Source of the DNA: Nitrospirota bacterium
GTDB taxonomy: Bacteria; Nitrospirota; Nitrospiria; SBBL01; JAADHI01
Assembly: GCA_029261155.1 (NCBI GenBank)
Contig: JAJDBW010000090.1
Location: 1-64,000 of the forward strand
DNA length: 64,000 nt
Direction: 5' to 3'
Numbering within the stretch: position 1 is the first letter of the stretch; the number at the start of each line of letters is the position of its first letter. The notes beneath the pieces were generated by a model. The model worked only from the letters and a program-made list of their open reading frames with translations, was not told the DNA's origin and did not search any database. Position numbers and translations under genes: made by a program. Positions 55,576-64,000 of the stretch are shown here, piece by piece.

Positions 55576-56303
55576 AAATTTCTTACACACTTCAAATAGC
55601 CATTGGGAGCAACTGTGATGAGTAGTTTATTCTCAATTTCTTTATCAACAAAAAACCGACTATTGGTTTTTAAAAATTCCCACACAGCAGTTTTTGGATT
55701 GTTTCCTTTTCCCCACGGGCGATCTGGGAAAGAATTACCAGGCATATCTTCTATTACTGTGTCGAAAACGATCAAATAGCTGCCCTTTGTTACTAAGGGT
55801 GAATATAGTTCCAATTCCTTCAATACATGTTCCTGTGTATGATTCGAATCGAGGACCACTAAAATGCGGTTCTTTGTCTTCGCAAGCTTATAGACCTGCT
55901 TAACAATAGTATCGTCAATCGAAGATCCCTGTAACATCTTAATCCGTTTAAACATTGGGTGCTTTTCTACTTCAATCCGATTATGCTCTCGAATGTCTAT
56001 GTCTATACCTAAAACCTCCCCGCTTCCCCCAATCAATTCAAGCATTGAAGAATAAAAAATGAGGGAACCTCCGTGAGCAATCCCAGTTTCGATAATCAAA
56101 TCTGGTTTTACGGCCCAGATGATCTCCTGTGTCGCAATCATATCTTGAGGAAACTGGATTATCGGGCGGCCTAACCAAGTGAAATGGTAAGAATACTCAT
56201 ATCTTGAGCTTGCGTTGAACCAATCTTTACTTACTTTTTGCATAGACTTGTCCAAAGCCATCTGATTTATAAATGATCGGTTTCTATCTTCAAAATCACT
56301 CAT
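55572..56303 (-). CDS. CmcI-type cephalosporin hydroxylase family methyltransferase
   Basis: This 243-residue protein matches the CmcI/rhamnosyl O-methyltransferase family: FTWLGRPIIQFPQDM, DLIIETGIAHGGSLIFYSSML, VLGIDIDIREHNR and ILVVLDSNHTQEHVLKELE. The members are metal- and SAM-dependent O-methyltransferases despite their name. The ATG at 56303 has GAGGTGAT upstream and is preferred to the GTG at 56315. It overlaps its neighbours on both sides, so it is part of the sugar operon. Confidence 0.85.
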   Translation of the reverse strand: MSDFEDRNRSFINQMALDKSMQKVSKDWFNASSRYEYSYHFTWLGRPIIQFPQDMIATQEIIWAVKPDLIIETGIAHGGSLIFYSSMLELIGGSGEVLGIDIDIREHNRIEVEKHPMFKRIKMLQGSSIDDTIVKQVYKLAKTKNRILVVLDSNHTQEHVLKELELYSPLVTKGSYLIVFDTVIEDMPGNSFPDRPWGKGNNPKTAVWEFLKTNSRFFVDKEIENKLLITVAPNGYLKCVRNL

Positions 56304-57075
56304 TTGTCGAATCACCTCTATTATTTAATTTATTTATTTGTATGCGTACCTCGTAAACCTCATCTTCTTCGAGAAACCAAGCCGCGGGGTGAGGAGAAAA
56401 GGTCCGGGCACGAAGGATGTTCAATAGATCTCGCGCACTATAACTCTTATCCAGCTCAATTCTTGAAGCTCCATCAAGTTCTCGTGCTTTATGGAAACTC
56501 CCTTTTTTGAGATCTTGTGCTATGCGCGGAATACTCCCTCCCTTAATTTCAGAAAATTTCTCTCTGAACAACTCCATTAACTTTTCTTGAGCTTTAGAAT
56601 ATAAGGTTTCACCTGTATCTTCCCAAGACTTCTCTATCATAGACTGAAAAGCAATATCACCAGTGTCAATTCCTTCATCGACCCAATGCAGAGTTACTCC
56701 AAAAGGGGAATCCTCGACCAGTGTCCAGAAGTTATAGTTCTTCCCTCTATTATAGGGGAGATAGCTGGGATGGAAATTCAAGCAACCGAGCCGAGGCATC
56801 TGAATTAGATTCTTTTTTATAATATAGGGCCACCATGCCAATAGTAGAAGGTCTAAGCCTATCAACCTCAAAGACTTTAGAGTCTTATCATTGTAAAGGG
56901 AGTCACTGTAAAACACTTTTTCGCCGGTCACACCCGAATCCTCTATAATTTTCGAGTTTTGACCAGTCTTATCATTCGCATCTAGTATAAGGCAAGAAAG
57001 CTCTTCCTTATTTTCTCCAAAAAACCTTGCCACCCCATGGCCGACTTGCCTGGCCGCAAATAAGCCAATCTTCAT
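56296..57075 (-). CDS. Sugar N-formyltransferase
   Basis: This 259-residue protein has the 10-formyltetrahydrofolate transferase core: NFHPSYLPYNRG with the catalytic Asn and His, and EGIDTGDIAFQ with the catalytic Asp. It is shorter than Fmt and lacks its C-terminal tRNA-binding domain, which suits sugar formyltransferases such as those acting on dTDP- or CDP-4-amino sugars. The next-but-one gene is a DegT aminotransferase that could supply the amino sugar. Confidence 0.85.
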   Translation of the reverse strand: MKIGLFAARQVGHGVARFFGENKEELSCLILDANDKTGQNSKIIEDSGVTGEKVFYSDSLYNDKTLKSLRLIGLDLLLLAWWPYIIKKNLIQMPRLGCLNFHPSYLPYNRGKNYNFWTLVEDSPFGVTLHWVDEGIDTGDIAFQSMIEKSWEDTGETLYSKAQEKLMELFREKFSEIKGGSIPRIAQDLKKGSFHKARELDGASRIELDKSYSARDLLNILRARTFSPHPAAWFLEEDEVYEVRIQINKLNNRGDSTNE

Positions 57076-57614
57076 AACTGATTGTCTACATAAAAATTAC
57101 TATAATTGCGGTCTTTATCAGAGAGGGAAGGTTCGGAAAGAGGCCATTTTATACCGAAAGCTGTATCATTCCACCTGACACCCCGCGCACATTCCGGGTG
57201 ATAAAATTCTGAAATTTGATAAAAGACTTCGGTCCGTTCTTCCAGGACTTGAAATCCGTGGGCGAAACCCTCTGGGATGTACAGCGAACGCTTGTTGTCT
57301 TCGTTTAGCTCAACCGCTGTCCATTGCTTGAAGGTTTCAGAGTGACGGCGCAAGTCTAGGATAACATCGTAAATCGCGCCTTTGATGCAACGGACTAACT
57401 TAGTTTCTTTGTAGGGATCAGATTGGTAATGTAGACCACGCAACATACCCTTTTCCTTATTAAATGAGACACTACACTGAGCTATGTTCGCAGTTAATCC
57501 TCGCGCTTGAAACTCTCTACCGCAGAAAGTGCGGGAAAAAGAACCCCGTTCATCTTCAACCGGGTCGATATCGATGATGTAAGCACCCTTTAAGCGGGTT
57601 TCCTTGAATTTCAT
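57072..57614 (-). CDS. dTDP-4-dehydrorhamnose 3,5-epimerase-like protein
   Basis: This 180-residue cupin matches RfbC: PVEDERGSFSRTF, QCSVSFNKEKGMLRGLHYQ with the catalytic His, GAIYDVILDLRRHSETFKQW and YIPEGFAHGFQVLEE. The ATG at 57614 overlaps the C-methyltransferase stop. Since no dTDP-sugar synthesis gene is present and CDP-sugar genes are adjacent, it may act at C3 or C5 of a CDP-4-keto-6-deoxy-hexose. Confidence 0.9.
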   Translation of the reverse strand: MKFKETRLKGAYIIDIDPVEDERGSFSRTFCGREFQARGLTANIAQCSVSFNKEKGMLRGLHYQSDPYKETKLVRCIKGAIYDVILDLRRHSETFKQWTAVELNEDNKRSLYIPEGFAHGFQVLEERTEVFYQISEFYHPECARGVRWNDTAFGIKWPLSEPSLSDKDRNYSNFYVDNQL

Positions 57615-58840
57615 GCAATGACTTGTACTTTTGGAATCGGGATCACAAATTTCCCTCCCCACTCCTTTATACATTCCATCTGCTCTACGATCTCGTCCTT
57701 CAAATTCCAGGGAAGGATCAATAAATAATCCGGCTGGGTCTGTTTAATCTTGTCAGGATGATAGATGGGGATATGGGTTCCTGGGAGAAAACACCCCTGT
57801 TTATGAGGACTACGGTCTACGGTGTAATCGATGAAATCTGTTCTAATACCACAGTAATTCAAAAGCGTATTCCCCTTGGCGGGAGCCCCATATCCCACTA
57901 TTGTTTTCCCTTCATCCTTTGCCTTGATGAGGAAACTTAATAGATTACGCTTCACTCTTCTAACCCGCTCCTCAAACAAAGAATAGGTTTCCAAAGAACT
58001 GAGCCCAGCCTGAATTTCATGACCTTTAAGCTCATCAACTTGAGCAGATTTTTTCTTGGTTTTATCCTCCAGATGACAGGCATATATACGTAGCGACCCG
58101 CCATGGGTTGGCAACTCATCCACATCGAACAGTACCAAACCATGTTTACGGAAAATCTTCTCAACGGTCGTAAAAGAGAAGTACGAAAAATGCTCATGAT
58201 AAACGGTGTCAAACTGGATCCCCTTGATCAGTTGAAGCAGGTGTGGGAATTCCATGGTGATAATACCATCGGCCCTCAGGAGGATTTTCAATCCTGCGAC
58301 GAAATCATTTAGATCCGGAACGTGGGCCAAGACATTATTGCCCAAGAGTAAATCCGCTTGAGTGCCGCCCATGACTAATTCCTTGGCGGCCTGGATACCG
58401 AAAAACCGGACTAATGTAGGAATGCCTCTTTCTTCAGCGACTTTGGCAACATTTGCAGCTGGTTCGATGCCGAGAATGGGGGTTTTCTTCTTTTTGAAAT
58501 ATTGTAATAAATAACCATCGTTGCTGGCGATTTCGATAATCTGGCTGCTTTGGTCAAATTGAAAGCGTTCAACCATCTTGTTTGTATAAGCCTGTGCATG
58601 CATTAACCAGGCTTCAGAGTAAGAAGAAAAATAAGCGTAATCGCTGAATATCTCCTCCGGAGTTTCAAAATCTTCCAACTGAACGAGAAAACACTTCCCG
58701 CAAACATATGCGTTCAACGGGTAAAAAGGCTCCCTTTGGTGAAGCTCGGTTGGTTTGAGAAAGGCATTTGAAAGTGGGGACATCCCAAGATTGACAAAGC
58801 TCCGGGTTAGCGTTTCATGACAAAACCGGCACCGTTTCAT
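57611..58840 (-). CDS. NDP-hexose C-methyltransferase
   Basis: This 409-residue protein has an N-terminal zinc ribbon (CRFCHETL...YVCGKCFLVQLEDF), the SAM motif IIEIASNDGYLLQYF and the C-terminal domain GYGAPAKGNTLLNYCGI. This set defines the C3-methyltransferases of deoxysugar biosynthesis (TylCIII type). It would place a methyl branch on a keto-deoxyhexose. It overlaps both flanking genes by 4 bp. Confidence 0.92.
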   Translation of the reverse strand: MKRCRFCHETLTRSFVNLGMSPLSNAFLKPTELHQREPFYPLNAYVCGKCFLVQLEDFETPEEIFSDYAYFSSYSEAWLMHAQAYTNKMVERFQFDQSSQIIEIASNDGYLLQYFKKKKTPILGIEPAANVAKVAEERGIPTLVRFFGIQAAKELVMGGTQADLLLGNNVLAHVPDLNDFVAGLKILLRADGIITMEFPHLLQLIKGIQFDTVYHEHFSYFSFTTVEKIFRKHGLVLFDVDELPTHGGSLRIYACHLEDKTKKKSAQVDELKGHEIQAGLSSLETYSLFEERVRRVKRNLLSFLIKAKDEGKTIVGYGAPAKGNTLLNYCGIRTDFIDYTVDRSPHKQGCFLPGTHIPIYHPDKIKQTQPDYLLILPWNLKDEIVEQMECIKEWGGKFVIPIPKVQVIA

Positions 58841-59934
58841 TTCAAAAACCTCTCTCCTGATTCGTACCTTCCAATTTGCTCCACCGAGATTTTTCGCATG
58901 TCATTTTTATGGCGATATTCTTTATACCATTCTGTAATCCAATCGAGGGCCAAACCTAAGTTCATTCTCGGCTTCCAATCGAGCTTAAACCTGGCTTTTG
59001 AGCAGTCCAGCCTCAGACAAGCTGCTTCATGGGGATGCACGCCATGATCTAACTTCCATTTAGCTTCTTGGCCCCACATCTGGCTCAATTGACTCACAAT
59101 CCATGAAACCGGTTTCGTATCGTCCTCGCTTGGTCCAAAATTCCAAGCTTCAGCATATTTTGGCCCTTCCACCCATAGCTTCTCTGCAAGAATTAGATAC
59201 CCATAGAGCGGATCAAGCACATGCTGCCACGGACGAACGGCATTTGGGTTGCGAACTATCGCCGGGGTTCCAGCCAACCAGGCCTGCATCATATCGGGAA
59301 TGAGTCGATCTTGAGCCCAATCCCCTCCACCAATAACATTGCCTGCACGAACAGAGGCCAAGGCTACGCCATGCTTCTCAAATTCCAGCGGATTAAAAAA
59401 AGATTTTCGGAAGGACGATGTAATCAATTCGGAACACCCCTTGCTGTTACTATAAGGGTCATGCCCTCCCATGGGGTCGTCCTCCCGATAGCCCGAAGCC
59501 CATTCACGATTTTCGTAACATTTATCGCTCGTCACATTGATAACAACCTTCACGCCGCCAGCCTGTCGAACGGCCTCAAGGAGGTGGACCGTTCCCATAA
59601 GGTTGGTGGAATAGGTCTCGACAGGATCAAGATAGGAAGGGCGCACCAGCGATTGGGCAGCCAAATGAAGAATGATTTCAGGCCGATGATCGACAATAAC
59701 TTTTTTTAGGGATGGATAGTCGCGTACATCTCCCTCAATGGACATCATTTCGTTCCCGACTTTCGCCAAATCGAATAAGCTTGGGTGGGTTGGAGGGGAC
59801 AGTGCATAACCCACAAGGACCACTCCAAGGTGTTGAAGCCAGAGCGATAGCCAACTCCCCTTAAAACCGGTGTGGCCCGTGAGGAGGACTTTCTTGTCTT
59901 TCCAGAACTTTGGATTTATCGCCAAAGCTTCCAT
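58837..59934 (-). CDS. rfbG: CDP-glucose 4,6-dehydratase
   Basis: This 365-residue extended SDR has the Gly motif [14 protein letters not shown], the catalytic region [13 protein letters not shown] (Tyr-x3-Lys) and the CDP-glucose-type segments [16 protein letters not shown] and [13 protein letters not shown]. It forms CDP-4-keto-6-deoxyglucose. The ATG at 59934 has AGGAAAGG upstream and overlaps rfbF by 19 bp. Confidence 0.95.
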   Translation of the reverse strand: MEALAINPKFWKDKKVLLTGHTGFKGSWLSLWLQHLGVVLVGYALSPPTHPSLFDLAKVGNEMMSIEGDVRDYPSLKKVIVDHRPEIILHLAAQSLVRPSYLDPVETYSTNLMGTVHLLEAVRQAGGVKVVINVTSDKCYENREWASGYREDDPMGGHDPYSNSKGCSELITSSFRKSFFNPLEFEKHGVALASVRAGNVIGGGDWAQDRLIPDMMQAWLAGTPAIVRNPNAVRPWQHVLDPLYGYLILAEKLWVEGPKYAEAWNFGPSEDDTKPVSWIVSQLSQMWGQEAKWKLDHGVHPHEAACLRLDCSKARFKLDWKPRMNLGLALDWITEWYKEYRHKNDMRKISVEQIGRYESGERFLK

Positions 59935-60686
59935 GGGGCCTTTCCTAAATCCCATAATTTTTCAAGGTAATGTTTATCACGTAAGGCATCCATCGGTTGC
60001 CAGAAACCACGATGTTTATAAGCAGATAACTGGCCTTCTGCGGCAAGTCTTTCCATCGGTTCTCGCTCCCAGACCGTTTCGTTTCCCTCAACATAATCGA
60101 TTACCTTTGGAGAAAGGACAAAAAAACCTCCATTAATCCACCCGCCATCGCCAACCGGTTTTTCCTGAAAATGAGAGACTTTATTGCCATCTAACACCGT
60201 TGCACCAAATCGCCCAGGTGGCTGCACAGACGTCATTGTAGCAAGCGTGTTTTGTCCTTTATGATGGGCAATTAATTGTGTGATATTTATATCTGACAAA
60301 CCGTCTCCATAGGTAAGACAAAAATCTTCCTCGTCCAGGTATTGGCGAATTTGTTTTATGCGGCCTCCCGTCATTGTCTCTCTACCCGTATCGACTAGAG
60401 TCACGCGCCAAGGCTCAGCGGTATTTTCGTGGATCTCAACTTTATTATTTTGTATATCGAATGTAACATCGGAAGTATGAAGAAAGTAATTCGAAAAATA
60501 CTCCTTAATGATATACCCCTTGTAACCACAACAGATAATAAAATCATTCACTCCATGTGCAGAATAAATTTTCATGATGTGCCATAGAATCGGATGACCA
60601 CCAATCTCGATCATCGGCTTTGGTTTTAGGTGGGTTTCTTCACTAATGCGGGTGCCAAGTCCTCCCGCTAGGATGACCGCTTTCAC
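59916..60686 (-). CDS. rfbF: Glucose-1-phosphate cytidylyltransferase
   Basis: This 256-residue nucleotidyltransferase begins [17 protein letters not shown] and has [32 protein letters not shown] and [18 protein letters not shown], all standard for RfbF. It makes CDP-glucose for RfbG. It is the first intact sugar gene downstream of the toxin-antitoxin block. Confidence 0.96.
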   Translation of the reverse strand: MKAVILAGGLGTRISEETHLKPKPMIEIGGHPILWHIMKIYSAHGVNDFIICCGYKGYIIKEYFSNYFLHTSDVTFDIQNNKVEIHENTAEPWRVTLVDTGRETMTGGRIKQIRQYLDEEDFCLTYGDGLSDINITQLIAHHKGQNTLATMTSVQPPGRFGATVLDGNKVSHFQEKPVGDGGWINGGFFVLSPKVIDYVEGNETVWEREPMERLAAEGQLSAYKHRGFWQPMDALRDKHYLEKLWDLGKAPWKLWR

Positions 60687-60817
60687 AAAGTTTTTCCAAA
60701 TAATACATAAGTATTCAGGCTTCGGTGAAGTTGGACAGTGGCCGAAAGGATTCCATTCTGGATGGGTTCATGCTGAGCATTTAAGTCAAGTAAAGGAACC
60801 TTCATTAGATGTCTCCT

Positions 60818-61071
60818 CTATACATGAGTTTCAATTAGGTCTACTACATCCCCAGCCTTCCGATACACCCGCCCGCACTCAGCGCATTCCGCCGCATTTT
60901 TTTTGAATGCCAGCTTCACTCCGCAACGGCACATCCACCCCGCCACGCGGCCTGGATTTCCAACAGCCAGGCCATAGTCCGGCACATCCTCGGTAACAAC
61001 TGCCCCCGCGCCCACGAAGGCATAGGCCCCCAGGGTGAGGCCACAAAGAACTGTGCAATTCGCGCCGAGGG
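60818..61071 (-). pseudogene. Truncated 3' copy of the acyltransferase domain
   Basis: This frame encodes only the last third of a left-handed beta-helix acyltransferase ([20 protein letters not shown]) plus the zinc-ribbon tail CRCGVKLAFKK...CAECGRVYR. It matches the C-terminus of the oxidoreductase-acyltransferase at the right edge in protein and at roughly 88% in DNA by eye. Homology stops sharply at about 61071, where the PIN-like pseudogene ends. The 5' part of the gene has been lost. Confidence 0.8.
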
Positions 61072-61073
61072 TT

Positions 61074-61439
61074 TTACTGTTGGTGAATTTCCATTGTATC
61101 TTTCGTAAGCATGATTAGCCTCGTGTCGGTTTTATCAAGTCGAGACCCTAATTTTTGCCAAGCGTTTGATAAACATTGGATCATTTCTGCATTAGAACAA
61201 TCACCGTAACGAATGAGCAGTACTTTGGGTGGACTACCGCGCGTTACACTCATATTAAAAAAATCGATATCTTTTGAGACAATAATCTGCCCACTATCTT
61301 TGGCAGCTTCCCAAACTTAGCTGTCCGGCAGGCGCAATCCGCCATCAAGCTCGCTCACATGAACTACTTCTTTGACGCCCTTCGCCATAAACCATTTCTT
61401 TAATAGCGGCGGCAATTGAGCATTGATAAGAATTTTCAC
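61074..61439 (-). pseudogene. PIN-like (DUF5615-type) toxin with in-frame stop
   Basis: From a GTG at 61439, which overlaps the DUF433 stop, the frame reads VKILINAQLPPLLKKWF, then GLRLPDS, a TAA at 61319-61317, and in the same frame AAKDSGQIIVSKDIDFFN and RGSPPKVLLIRYG. The LPDS and SKDIDF segments are typical of DUF5615 PIN-like proteins paired with DUF433 antitoxins. The nonsense codon at position 41 would leave only a short fragment, so the toxin is probably dead. Confidence 0.75.
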
Positions 61440-61681
61440 GCAACGCGTTCCCTTTTTAGCACCACTTCCTCATGATTGGCGACTATTGCCGCGTAATGTA
61501 AACAAGCTTCGATATCCATTTTTTCCAAATAGGGATAATCGTTCAGGAGCTCGTCAACGCCCATTCCACCCGCGAGGCTCTCCAAAACATCAGCGACTGT
61601 TATCCGCATCCCTCTGATTGTTGGCCTTCCTCCGCAAACATCTGGGATAATCGTAATACGTTCTTTCACCAAATCATTCAT
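61436..61681 (-). CDS. DUF433 antitoxin
   Basis: This 81-residue protein has the DUF433 pattern: ITIIPDVCGGRPTIRGMRITVADVLE, then MGVDELLNDYPYLEKMDIEACLHYAA. It is a small helix-turn-helix-like antitoxin that usually partners a DUF5615 PIN-like toxin, here present as a pseudogene that overlaps it by 4 bp. Confidence 0.85.
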   Translation of the reverse strand: MNDLVKERITIIPDVCGGRPTIRGMRITVADVLESLAGGMGVDELLNDYPYLEKMDIEACLHYAAIVANHEEVVLKRERVA

Positions 61682-61718
61682 GAAGAACCCCCTGCTTCTC
61701 CCCCTGTTCTTTCCAGTC

Positions 61719-62141
61719 TCAATTCTCTTCCTCTAATCTGGAGACGATCGCCTTGGCGAATTCCGTGAAATCCTCAAGGTGATGACCTGCGATGGCGTAG
61801 ACGATCGTCCAGTTGATTTCCCCATAGTTATGCACGGCGATGTTCCGAAATCCCACGGCCTTCTTCATTTGCATTGCCAGCTTTTCATGGATAATACCCG
61901 CCTTGGCCAGGGTATCGAAGGTTTGCCCCATCGTATCCGGTAGCGGCGCTTCAATGCCGGCAATGAGGTGGGCGCCGATGTCGACGCACAATTGCACGGC
62001 CCGGCTGAGGTTCAGCGCAACAATATCCTGAAGATCGAGGTCTTCCGCCAGCGTTCCCGAGTCCGGAGGACATTTATCCGCGATGCGCAGCAAACAGCGG
62101 CGCAGGGATTCGAGTTTTTGTTCGATTACTTTCCGATCCAT
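61719..62141 (-). CDS. hepT: HepT-like HEPN RNase toxin
   Basis: This 140-residue helical protein is a DUF86/HepT member with the RNase motif R-x4-H-x-Y in GFRNIAVHNYGEI (about 98-110). HepT cleaves RNA and is silenced by adenylylation of the motif Tyr by its MNT partner. It overlaps the upstream mntA gene by 16 bp. Confidence 0.88.
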   Translation of the reverse strand: MDRKVIEQKLESLRRCLLRIADKCPPDSGTLAEDLDLQDIVALNLSRAVQLCVDIGAHLIAGIEAPLPDTMGQTFDTLAKAGIIHEKLAMQMKKAVGFRNIAVHNYGEINWTIVYAIAGHHLEDFTEFAKAIVSRLEEEN

Positions 62142-62536
62142 GCCCGCCTCCTTTCGGCGAGGATTCTGTTTCGGTAGGGCAGAAAATCCGCCTGGTCGAA
62201 AAGGTGCCTGCTGATCAGCTTGGCGTAATCCGTATCGCTCCCCAGCATTTTCTTTCCATGCCTGAGAATCTCCCCGAGAAGGGGTTCACCGACCGTGTGG
62301 AGATCCACCAAGTCAATCGGCCGGCCTGTTTTTTCCGCCAATTGGGAGATCAGCGCCATCTTCTCGCTGGCCCTGAGGGGGCGTCCGGCGTCTACCGCCA
62401 AGTCGAGATCGCTTTCAAAACGCCCCTCGCCACCCGCCAGCGAACCGAATAAAATGGCCAGATGGATATTCGACAGCGTGCCGAGGGCGGACACTATCAT
62501 TTGTTTTATGTTCAAATCCGGTGTTGATTCTTTCAT
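62126..62536 (-). CDS. mntA: MntA-like nucleotidyltransferase antitoxin
   Basis: This 136-residue protein has the minimal nucleotidyltransferase motif GSLAGGEGRFESDLDLAV with both catalytic Asp in DLDL, and the later PIDLVDLHT strand. In HepT/MntA modules it adds AMP to the toxin. The ATG at 62536 is chosen over a longer in-frame start. It precedes hepT with an overlap. Confidence 0.88.
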   Translation of the reverse strand: MKESTPDLNIKQMIVSALGTLSNIHLAILFGSLAGGEGRFESDLDLAVDAGRPLRASEKMALISQLAEKTGRPIDLVDLHTVGEPLLGEILRHGKKMLGSDTDYAKLISRHLFDQADFLPYRNRILAERRRAWIGK

Positions 62537-62550
62537 AATCCAGCCCACCC

Positions 62551-64000
62551 TTAGCCCGAGGCTTCAACCGCTTCGACTTCATCCCCCACCTTCCGATACC
62601 CACGCCCGCATTCCCCACATTCCGCCTCATCTTTTTTGAACCCCAGCTTCACCCCGCATCGGCACATCCAACCGGCCACGCGACCCGGATTTCCAACCAC
62701 CAGGGCATAGTCGGGCACATCTTCCGTAACGACCGCCCCGGCGCCCACAAAGGCATAGGCCCCCAGGGTAAGGCCGCAAAGAACTGTGCAATTCGCCCCA
62801 AGCGTTGCGCCGCGCTTCACGCGTGTGGGTTTCAAGGCATCCATGCGGGGGATTTCGCTGCGGGGATTGAAGACATTGGTAAACACCATCGAAGGGCCGC
62901 AGAAGACATCGTCCTCCAAGGTCACGCCTTCATACACGGACACGTTGTTTTGGATTTTGACATTGTCGCCGATGATCGCCTTCGGGCCGAGCACCACATT
63001 TTGGCCGATTTTGCAGGCCTTGCCGAGTTTGGACCCCTTCATGATGTGAGAGAAATGCCAGATGCGCGTGCCCTCTCCGATTTCGACGTCCCCGTCGATG
63101 TGCGCGGTCTCGTGCGCAGTATATCCAGGCCTGAGACGGGCCGAAGCTTGCGAGAACGGAAGGGCTGCCTGCGTGTTTGGGTCCAGCGCTTCCTGACAAG
63201 CCTTAAGCACCCGCAAGACGCGAAGGCCTTCTTCGCCATCGGTCCGAGGCGCGGTTCGCGTTTGAACCGACTCCAAGAAATGACGGCATTCGGTCAGGAG
63301 CGGCTCCTCGGCTTCAAAGCTTACCGATTGGGCCTCGGCCTTGTTGGGCACGGGAATATGGTTAAGCCATTCGATGGAGTGGGGATAAAGCAGGAGCTTG
63401 TCCTTCTTTTCCATGTCATCGAAAACCGCCATTTTTCGATCGCCAACAACGATCAATTTCTGCTCCTTAAAAGGGTGGAGCCAGGAGACGAAGATATGGG
63501 CCTTCACCCCGCTGGGAAAGGAGAGGAGGCTCACAGTCACGTCCGAAATCCGGGGGTGCAGGTAGTTCCCGCCCTGCGCTTGGATGGTATCGGGGCTTTC
63601 GTCCAGAAGCCCGAGGATGACGGAGATATCGTGCGGTGCAAAGGACCAAAGAATGTTTTCCTCTTGTCTGATTTTTCCGAGGTTCAGGCGGTTGGAATAG
63701 ATGTATTGAATCCGGCCCAAGTCGCCGTTATCGATTAAGGATTTTAATTTTAGGACGGCAGGATGATACCAGAGTAGATGGCCGACCATGAGGATGCGCT
63801 CTTTCTCGCGGGCAAGGGCAACGAGATCTTCTCCTTCCTCCACCGAAAGGCAGAGCGGCTTTTCGACAAAAACGTCTTTTCCGGCCAGCAAGGCCTCGCG
63901 AACGAAGCGGCCATGGGTTTCGGCGGGCGTGGCAATGGCGACAGCCGGGATCGCAGGATCGTCCAGTATTTCCTCGAAGGTGCGCGCCGGGATGTCGGGA
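62551..64000 (-). CDS. Gfo/Idh/MocA oxidoreductase fused to an acyltransferase (partial)
   Basis: The frame is open to the right edge, so the N-terminus with the Rossmann GxGxxG is outside the window. The visible part begins [20 protein letters not shown], then [20 protein letters not shown] and [15 protein letters not shown], a Gfo/Idh/MocA sugar dehydrogenase. From about 62630 to 63130 it continues into a left-handed beta-helix acyltransferase ([39 protein letters not shown]) with a Cys-rich zinc-ribbon tail ([20 protein letters not shown]). This is a WlbA-WlbB-like fusion that would oxidise a nucleotide sugar and acetylate the resulting amino sugar. Confidence 0.88.
   Translation of the reverse strand, partial: PDIPARTFEEILDDPAIPAVAIATPAETHGRFVREALLAGKDVFVEKPLCLSVEEGEDLVALAREKERILMVGHLLWYHPAVLKLKSLIDNGDLGRIQYIYSNRLNLGKIRQEENILWSFAPHDISVILGLLDESPDTIQAQGGNYLHPRISDVTVSLLSFPSGVKAHIFVSWLHPFKEQKLIVVGDRKMAVFDDMEKKDKLLLYPHSIEWLNHIPVPNKAEAQSVSFEAEEPLLTECRHFLESVQTRTAPRTDGEEGLRVLRVLKACQEALDPNTQAALPFSQASARLRPGYTAHETAHIDGDVEIGEGTRIWHFSHIMKGSKLGKACKIGQNVVLGPKAIIGDNVKIQNNVSVYEGVTLEDDVFCGPSMVFTNVFNPRSEIPRMDALKPTRVKRGATLGANCTVLCGLTLGAYAFVGAGAVVTEDVPDYALVVGNPGRVAGWMCRCGVKLGFKKDEAECGECGRGYRKVGDEVEAVEASG

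Overview
The window is a Gram-negative bacterial chromosome segment of medium GC. Beta-barrel porins, an Omp85-type barrel, a LolA-like protein, a Wzx/Wzy-type polysaccharide locus and several signal peptides all point to an outer membrane. The nitrogen-control genes, the Mrp-type antiporter, the Cyc2-like monoheme porin and the c-di-GMP riboswitch-like leader would suit an environmental, possibly chemolithotrophic lineage such as Nitrospirota or a deltaproteobacterial relative. That placement is inference; no rRNA or tRNA gene was found to test it.

Layout. 0.1-4.1 kb (minus): a receiver-HDOD protein and a receiver-histidine kinase in one overlapping pair, then an endonuclease III-like glycosylase and CutA. 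4.1-4.9 kb: a long gap with an orphan minus-strand terminator. 4.9-10.3 kb (plus): an alpha/beta hydrolase, a NifA-like AAA+ activator behind a promoter and terminator-like leader, an outer-membrane barrel, and amt-glnK. 10.8-18.2 kb (plus): a nine-gene, overlap-coupled Mrp-type antiporter operon with three large antiporter-like subunits. 18.4-23.9 kb: glnD, a [2Fe-2S] ferredoxin, a LolA-like protein and hisS. 24.1-33.0 kb: surface genes. These are an 873-residue lipoprotein behind a c-di-GMP-I riboswitch-like leader with its own terminator, a small fibronectin-like protein with a C-terminal sorting signal, an M1-like/Omp85 fusion lacking zinc ligands, and a TPR protein next to a purple-acid-phosphatase-like enzyme. 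33.3-34.6 kb: citrate synthase.

34.7-40.6 kb: a metal and redox island. It holds a CPC-type P-ATPase with YHS and CPMHP metal-binding segments, its MerR-type regulator with a 20-bp-spacer promoter, a small exported protein, a Cyc2-like monoheme porin and a periplasmic diheme cytochrome c.

40.8-64.0 kb (all minus): a surface-polysaccharide locus. A CDP-deoxysugar branch (glucose-1-phosphate cytidylyltransferase, CDP-glucose 4,6-dehydratase, C-methyltransferase, epimerase), a formyltransferase, two DegT-type aminotransferases, methyltransferases, two GT2 glycosyltransferases, Wzx, a Wzy-like polymerase, an initiating sugar transferase and a split transketolase would build and export an unusual decorated glycan. 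The AT-rich core (about 49-57 kb) looks laterally acquired. Four toxin-antitoxin-type pairs (DUF4160/DUF2442, HicAB, DUF433/PIN-like with a nonsense codon, HepT/MntA) sit at the seams of this locus, beside a methyltransferase 3' remnant and a truncated acyltransferase copy, so the locus has probably been remodelled repeatedly. The last gene runs off the right edge.
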